The notes under the pieces were generated by a model. That model had not been told where the DNA came from. It searched no databases and worked only from the letters and a program-made list of their open reading frames with translations. Below, piece after piece: positions 6,852 to 14,100 of a stretch of DNA of 15,498 nt. How positions within the stretch are numbered: position 1 is the first letter of the stretch; each line of letters begins with the position of its first letter. The position numbers were made by a program, and so were the translations under genes. This DNA comes from CAG-877 sp963589235. Lineage in GTDB: Bacteria; Bacillota_I; Bacilli_A; RF39; UBA660. Location: contig CAVAJX010000117.1 in assembly GCA_963589235.1 (NCBI GenBank), positions 1-15,498 on the forward strand. The letters run 5' to 3'.

Positions 6852-8099
6852 ATGACTTACTTAAAAAAGATATTTAAGTCTATTGCTTATACTTTTTTAG
6901 TTTTATTAGTAAGTTTGTGTATATATACTTTTGTAGTAACTGATATTATGAAAAAAGACTATGTAAATGTTTTTGGTTATACTTATTTTGTTGTTAAGAC
7001 TGGTAGTATGTCAGGTACATTAGAAGTTGATGATATAATAATAGTAAAACTATGTAAAGATGCAGATTTAAATGATATTATTACTTATGTTAATGATGAT
7101 GGTGAAATTATTACACATAGATTAGTGAGAAAAGCATCAGGTAAATTAATTGCTCAAGGTGATGTTAATAATGCGGAGGATAATCCTATTACGAATGATC
7201 AGCTTGTGGGAGTAGTTAAAGCTTCTATTTCACCTAGTTTTATACTTAAATTAGTAGCAACTTTTTTGATTCTATTTATATTTTTAGCTTTAATTAACTT
7301 TGATAATATTATTCAAAAATACATCATTAAAGAAAAGAAAAAAGTTGTGACAGGGACTGTTCCAGAAGAAATCTTTGCTACTAAAGAACATAAAAAAGAA
7401 GAAAAAACTGGTCTTACAGTTACAATACCTTTAAATGAAATTGCTAATATTCAGAAAGCACAAGAAAAAGAAATTGAAAGCGAAGAAGAAATTGAAATAT
7501 TAGAAGTAGAAGATGTTATAGATATTGATAATAATAGTATTGTTACAAAAGAAAGAAATACAGCTAGGGAAAGAGAAAGAGAATTATTAGAACAAATATC
7601 TAATTTACTTAGAATTAAAAATGATTCTTTAACAACAACAAGAATTAATAAAAAATGGTTAACAAAATATCAATACGTTTATAAACTTGCTCTTATTGTT
7701 AATACTGGTGATTTAGTAGAACTTGAAGAAACAATAAATCATCCAACCTTTAAAGAAATATATGATTATGATTTAGACAGAGCAGGATTATATGAAAATC
7801 TTCGTAATAAAATATATGATATGCCTATTTATATATTTTTAAGGATTTTGACTTTTGCTATTTTATATAATGATGAAGAATTCTTTGATGGTATATATAA
7901 AATTATGAAATATAAAATACAAATTGATAAACTTGGATATTTTAAGGAAGTAAAAAAGAATGATACATATGGTAGAAAACAATTAAAATCTTTAATTACT
8001 TTTATGCAAAAAATACCAATGAAATTTGATAATAAAAATGTATTTGAACTTGAAAGGATTGAAAAATACGTAAAACTAAAAAGTTATGTAAATAATTAA
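6852..8099 (+). CDS. sipW: SipW-family (ER-type) signal peptidase I with long C-terminal cytoplasmic domain
   Basis: This membrane peptidase removes signal peptides from a restricted set of exported proteins, classically TasA-type matrix proteins. The first membrane helix is at about residues 11-30. The catalytic box TGSMSG holds nucleophile Ser52, and THRLV supplies His89 where ordinary bacterial signal peptidases have Lys, the mark of the SipW/ER-type group. GDVNNAEDNPI (from Gly103) matches the family's conserved Asp-containing box. A second membrane helix lies at about 131-150. SipW proteins normally end soon after this helix, near 190 residues. This one runs to 415, adding about 255 residues that should lie in the cytoplasm: an acidic, Glu-rich linker (about 180-235) and a helical domain with no family I recognise. 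ATG 6852 is preferred over TTG 6849 on spacing from AGTGGTGG. The giant surface gene begins 13 nt after its stop. The gene name is assigned by family, not by close similarity. Confidence 0.9.
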   Translation: MTYLKKIFKSIAYTFLVLLVSLCIYTFVVTDIMKKDYVNVFGYTYFVVKTGSMSGTLEVDDIIIVKLCKDADLNDIITYVNDDGEIITHRLVRKASGKLIAQGDVNNAEDNPITNDQLVGVVKASISPSFILKLVATFLILFIFLALINFDNIIQKYIIKEKKKVVTGTVPEEIFATKEHKKEEKTGLTVTIPLNEIANIQKAQEKEIESEEEIEILEVEDVIDIDNNSIVTKERNTARERERELLEQISNLLRIKNDSLTTTRINKKWLTKYQYVYKLALIVNTGDLVELEETINHPTFKEIYDYDLDRAGLYENLRNKIYDMPIYIFLRILTFAILYNDEEFFDGIYKIMKYKIQIDKLGYFKEVKKNDTYGRKQLKSLITFMQKIPMKFDNKNVFELERIEKYVKLKSYVNN

Positions 8100-8112
8100 T
8101 GGAGGGATTTGC

Positions 8113-11100
8113 TTGGCAGGAAGTAAAAGAATTAATAACAAGTTAATATTTTATATTTTTTGTACTTTAATTGTTTTAGTAGCTTGTTTTGGTTTAGTTA
8201 GTTTACTTACTGCTAAAAATAGTTTTAGTAATGATCCAGAAGAAAAATGGGATGGAGTAACTGTTTCTTCATCTTTTTCTGCTGGTAATGGAACTATTGA
8301 TAATCCTTATATTATAAAGTCTGGGGCTGATTTTGCTTATTTTAGAGAAGCTTTAGGATCTGAAAATGCTAATTTATATAATGATAAATATTATGAACTT
8401 GGTTGTAATTTAAATCTAGATAATCATGAAATAAATACTATTTCTGGTACTTTTTCAGGAGTTTTTAATGGTGCTGGTTATAGTATTAAGAATTTTAAAA
8501 TTACTAGTTCATATGTTAATGATAATTATAATTATTATGGTATATTTTCTGTTATTGATTCAGGTGTATTTATAAATACTAATTTATATAATGTTGTTGT
8601 TAGTCCTAGTAGTTCTACTTTAAAATATAAATTAGGTACTGTTGCTGGAGAAGTTATTGGTAAAAGTAAGATTACTAATATTTCTATTGTTTCTTCTTAT
8701 GTTGATTTAGTAAATATTACTGATACCAATGATAATATTTTAGCTGGTGTCATTGGAAGTGTTTCTTCTGAGTCTGATTTTTATAATATTTATGCTAATT
8801 TAGAGTTTAATATTACTAATATATTAACTGTTGGTAAAATTGGTTATACTGTTGAATGTGATACTGATAATATAGTTACTAATATTAAAAGTAATTCGTT
8901 ATTTAATGATACTAACTCTAATTATATTAATTCTAGTAGTAAACATACTAATCAATATTCATATGAGGATCCTAATTTTATTAATAATAGTAATAATACA
9001 ATGGTTTCTTCAAGTGATTTGTTATCTTTACTTGATAATAATTTAGATAATGATTATTACTGGGATATTGATGGTTCTATTTTGACTATTAAAAGAAATG
9101 ATGATACTTCTAACTTACCTATGATTACTACTTTCTCTTTTTCTGCTAATCAGTCTATTGTGATACATGACTCTGGTGTTTTAGACGATACTTTATATGT
9201 TAATGATTTAGTAGCTGATTATAATAACTATATAGGTCTTAATTATACAGATTTTAGTAGTACTGGTACTCTTCCTACTGGTGAGGATCAAAATATTTAT
9301 AATAGTAATAATTTAGTTAAAATTTATGCTAAATATAATGGTACTTCAATTTATGATAGTAGTTATACTGGATATATTGGATTAGATAGTGATTTGTTAC
9401 AGAGTAATTTAATATATTACAAATATTATCCTGTAGTAGATGGATATGTTACTTTTGAACTTATTGATAATCCTTATGGTAATAGACCAGACGATTTAGC
9501 TTTTAATGGCTGGATTACTGATTATCCAGGGGCATATATTTACTTAGATACGGATACTTATGTTAGATATGTAAAAATTCCTGTTGATGATGTTAGTCAA
9601 GTAATTTCTATAGAATTTGTTGCTTCTTGGGTTAGTGCTACTACATATGAAATTACATCTTCTAATACTAGTTGGGACACGGTTAATAATAGTCTTAATA
9701 GTGTTGGAATGATTCAATTGTCTAGTAGAATTCCAGTTTATGATGTAGATATGACTCAGTATTATTTATCTGGAACTGTTAATAGACGTAGCAGTTATCC
9801 ATCAGGATCTTATAATCAATATGGTAATAGCCTTTCTGGTAGATGCAATAACTGGGGTGGATGTACATATTATTATCATCCTACTGATAGTGATTATAAT
9901 AGTAATTTAACTTATTATGAATTATCATCTGGCTATATGCAAGTATTTGTTCCTACTGCTTCTGGATATGAAGAGAATCCTTTGTTTCCTACTGGAACAA
10001 CTTCGGCAGGTTTTTTTAAACAGGTAACTGTTTCTAATTCATCTTCTATTACAGGATATTATGATAATTCTGGTAATTATTTAACTGGAACATGTACTAA
10101 TAGTTCTGGTTGTACATATTATGAATATTTACAATATTATGATTCTAATGGTAATGAAAATATTATTAATTTGGATGATACTTATTATTATCTAGTTACT
10201 AGGGATACTAATGTTGTTGTTTTGAGAACTTCTTATACTTCGAGTCTTTCTAATAGTAAGCCGTTTACTTTAACTAGTATAAATAATGGAGTTGACTATA
10301 GAGATAGTGCTACATATAGTATTAGAAATTCTTATATTAGTGCTGGGGCTGATTTAAGAATTGAGAATATTACTCTTACTTCTAATAGGGATTATAGTAA
10401 TACTTCACCTACTAGTAGTAGTAGTTCTTCAAGTTATATTTATGGTAATTGGTACAATTTAAAAATTGGTAAAGGTATTAGACAAGTTGATGATACTATT
10501 ACTGCATATGGTGTTATTGCTGGTAATAATAGTTCTACTGGTTCATCTGGTTCTCCTAATAAATATAGGACTATTGTTGAGTCTGGTTTTTATGATACTT
10601 TAATTGCAACTAATGGTGCTGTTAATGATTATTCTGAGTCATCTTGGTGGGGTACATCTGGTGCTAGAATATATGTAGATGCTATGGCTATATATGGAAA
10701 TGATTATGATAGGGTTATTTCAAATAATGATAGTTTAATTGTATATTATTGTGCATCTGGTAGTTGGGGTGGTTCTGTTTATGGAGCTAATACAACTAAT
10801 AGTATTGCAATACATACAAATATTAAGTCTGGACAATTTGGAACGAGTAAGCTTGATTATTCTACTGGTGTTTATATTGGTGGAAGAGGTGGTGGAACTC
10901 ACTATTCGGCAAGAGAAGCTACTATTGAAGGTGGTTGGATATATAATTTAATAGGTGGACCTTTGACTGATAGTTCTAGGAATACACTTAATGATACTTA
11001 TATAAATGTTAAAGCTGGCTCTATTGATTTGATTGTTGGCGGTGCTGGAGCGTCTGCTACATATGGTAATAGAATTATTAATCTTAATGGTGGCGTTGTT

Positions 11101-14100
11101 AATTATGCTGTTTTTGGTGGATCAAATGGTTATTCTGGATCTGACTCCGGTAGTTATCAGGGCACATTGGAGGGTAGTACTTTTGTTTATGTTGGTGGTA
11201 GTGCTGTTGTTGGTGATGATACTTTAATTTCTAATAATACTGATTTATTTGGTGCTGAATCTGGTTCTGTTTTTGGAATTGGTAACGGTAATAGTGATTC
11301 ATCTAAGATAGGTACTGCTGATAATTCTAATATTGTTATTAATGGAAATGCTACTATTAAACGTAATGTTTATGGTGGTGGTAATTATGGTGCTGTTGGT
11401 ATATCTGCATCTTCTAGTACTTCTACTGATATTAAAGTGTTAGGTGGCAATATTCTTGGTTCATTATATGCTGGTGGTAATAATAATGGTTCTGGTAGTT
11501 CATCTGTTGAATCAACTATTAATATTTCTGTTTTAGGTGGAACAATTGGTAATGTCTATGGTGGATCTAAAACTAAAGGTACAGTTTATGGTAATACTAA
11601 TGTTAATGTTTTAGCTGGAAATATAGTTAATGATGTTTATGGTGGTGGCGAAGGTAATGATACTTTTGTTACTAAAAATGTTAATGTTGTCATTGGTGAT
11701 AATAGTGTTACTGATGAACTTATAGTTAACGGTAATGTTTATGGTGGTAGTGCTTATGGTACGGTAAATGGAAGTAGTACTGGTACTGATGTTTCAGAAT
11801 TTAGTACTAATGTTACGGTGAATAAGGGAACTATTGTTCAATCTGTCTTTGGTGGTGGCAAGGGTGATGATAATTACACTCCTTATGTACTTGGTGATGT
11901 TACTGTTACTATTAATGATGGAAATATTGGAAATGTCTTTGGTGGAAATGATGCTAAAGGTAGTCCAAATGGAGACGATTATGTTTATTTAAACGGAGGT
12001 ATTATTGGTAATAGTTATGGTGGAGGAAATAATACTGGTCAAACTACTACTAATATATATTTACAAGGTGCTACCGTTAATAATTTGTTTGGTGGATCTA
12101 ATAAATCCGGTACTGTAACTACTACTAATGTTTATGTAACATCTGGTACTGTTGGTAATGTCTATGGTGGCAATAATATTGGGGGAAATACTGTTACTTC
12201 AAATGTTACTGTTACTGGTGGAACTTTTAATGGAGATATTTATGCTGGTGGTAGTTTAGCTGATACAACTACTTCAAATGCTTCTATTTCAAATGTTAAA
12301 GCAAATGATGTATATGCTGGTGGTGAAAGAGCTAGTGTAACTATTTCTAACGTTACTTGTACTGATACTACTTTGAATAAAGTTTTTGGTGGATCTAATT
12401 ACTCTGGTGATGTTGAAGATAGTAAGGTTATAATTAATTCTTCCAATATTGATAGTGTATATGGTGGTAATAATCAAGGAGGTACTACTAAGACTACTAA
12501 TGTTTCAATTAATTCAGGAACTATTACAAATGTCTTTGGCGGTGGAGATAATGCTAGTTCTACAACTTCAAATGTTGAGGTTAATTCTGGTGTTATTACT
12601 AATGTTTATGGTGGCGGTAATGAAGCAGGTGTTGATACTTCAAATGTTAAGATAAATTCTGGTACAATTACTAATTTATTTGGTGGATCTAACAGATCTG
12701 GAGATATAGTTGATGCTAATGTTATAGTTGGAGATGAAGTCGTTAGTACTCCTTTAATTAATGTTGCAATTAGTTCTACACCAGTTGAGTCTACTTGGCA
12801 ATCAAGTGAATATGCTACATATGCAGATGTTACTGTTACACTTACTAATTTGACTGATACGGACATATCGGATTGGAAAATTAAACTTGATATGCCAGAA
12901 GATGTATCTATTTATTCTAACTGGTCAAGTACTGATTTTACAGTTGAAAATGGCGTTGCAGAAATAAATTCTGTTAATAAGTATGATGCTAATAATCCTA
13001 ATAAATTAACTGCTAATTCAGGTACTTATTCATTTACTTTTGCTGTTCTTACTAATACATCTGTTTCTGATTTTAATATTAGTTCTTCTGTTATTACTCC
13101 GGTTGATAGTTCTACTTCGACTTCTTCAAATATTAATATTAGTAATTTATATGGTGGAAATAATGAAGGTGGCGTTACAAGTAGTCCTGTTGTTAAAGTA
13201 AATAATGGTGTTATTGGTAATTTATATGGTGGTGGTAATAGAGCTAGTGTTGGTACTACTAATGTTACTATAAGGGATGCTGTTGTTGATACTGTATATG
13301 CTGGTGGAAATGCTGCTGGTGTAAATGGGGATACTTTTTTAGATATTGATGATTCTACTATTAATAATAATATTTATGGTGGTGGTAATGAAGGAGTTGT
13401 ATCTGGAAGTACTGATGTCTTTATTACTAATTCTAATGTACTGGGTAGTGCTTATGCAGGAGGTAATGGTAGTACAGCGATAGTTTCTAAAAATACTAAT
13501 ATTACTATTGATGGAAAAACTGTCATTGGTACTGAATCATCTGTTGCTCCTACATCTGGATCTGTTTTTGCAGGAGGAAATGCTGCTGCTACTGGAACTG
13601 AAGTTTCAGGTGATTCAGCAGCAACAGTAAATATAGTTGGTGGAACTATTTATGGTAATGTCTATGGTGGTGCAAATACATCTGTTGTTTATGGAAGTAC
13701 TGAAACTAATATAGGTACAAGTGCTGTTAACAATACTAACTTGGTTGAAGATGATATTTATATTAAAGGAACTGTTTTTGGTGGAGGAGAAGCTAATGCT
13801 TCTGGTTCTGAAGTATATGACTGGACATTTATTTCTGTTACTTCTGCTATTAATGTAAATATAGATGGTACAGGTTATATTGATAATAATCATACATTCT
13901 TAATGAATGGTTCTATCTTTGGTTCTGGAAATGCTTCTACTTCATCTGGTGTTTCTAATATTAATATTAAAAATCTAGGTACTAGAAGTGATCCTAGTAG
14001 AAATGTATCTGTACAAAGAACTGATAATTTAGTTATTGATAATAGTTGTATTGAGCTTTCAGGTATAAAAGATAGAACTAATGAATATTCAGATATTCCA

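Noticed and set aside
10739..12655. Extra forward open frames at 10739-10951, 11033-11227 and 12449-12655
   Set aside because: They are out-of-frame readings of the coil array, giving hydrophobic Leu/Val/Met-rich strings from GGT/GTT-rich codons.
12289..13893. Several reverse-strand open frames in the giant gene (12289-12477, 12606-12866, 13615-13893)
   Set aside because: They mirror the repetitive T-rich codons of the + strand gene, are low complexity, have no ribosome binding sites, and lie inside a 2462-codon open frame.
10870..13935. Regularly spaced DNA repeats considered as a CRISPR array
   Set aside because: Repeats are degenerate, lie in one open reading frame, keep codon register and encode a periodic protein motif.
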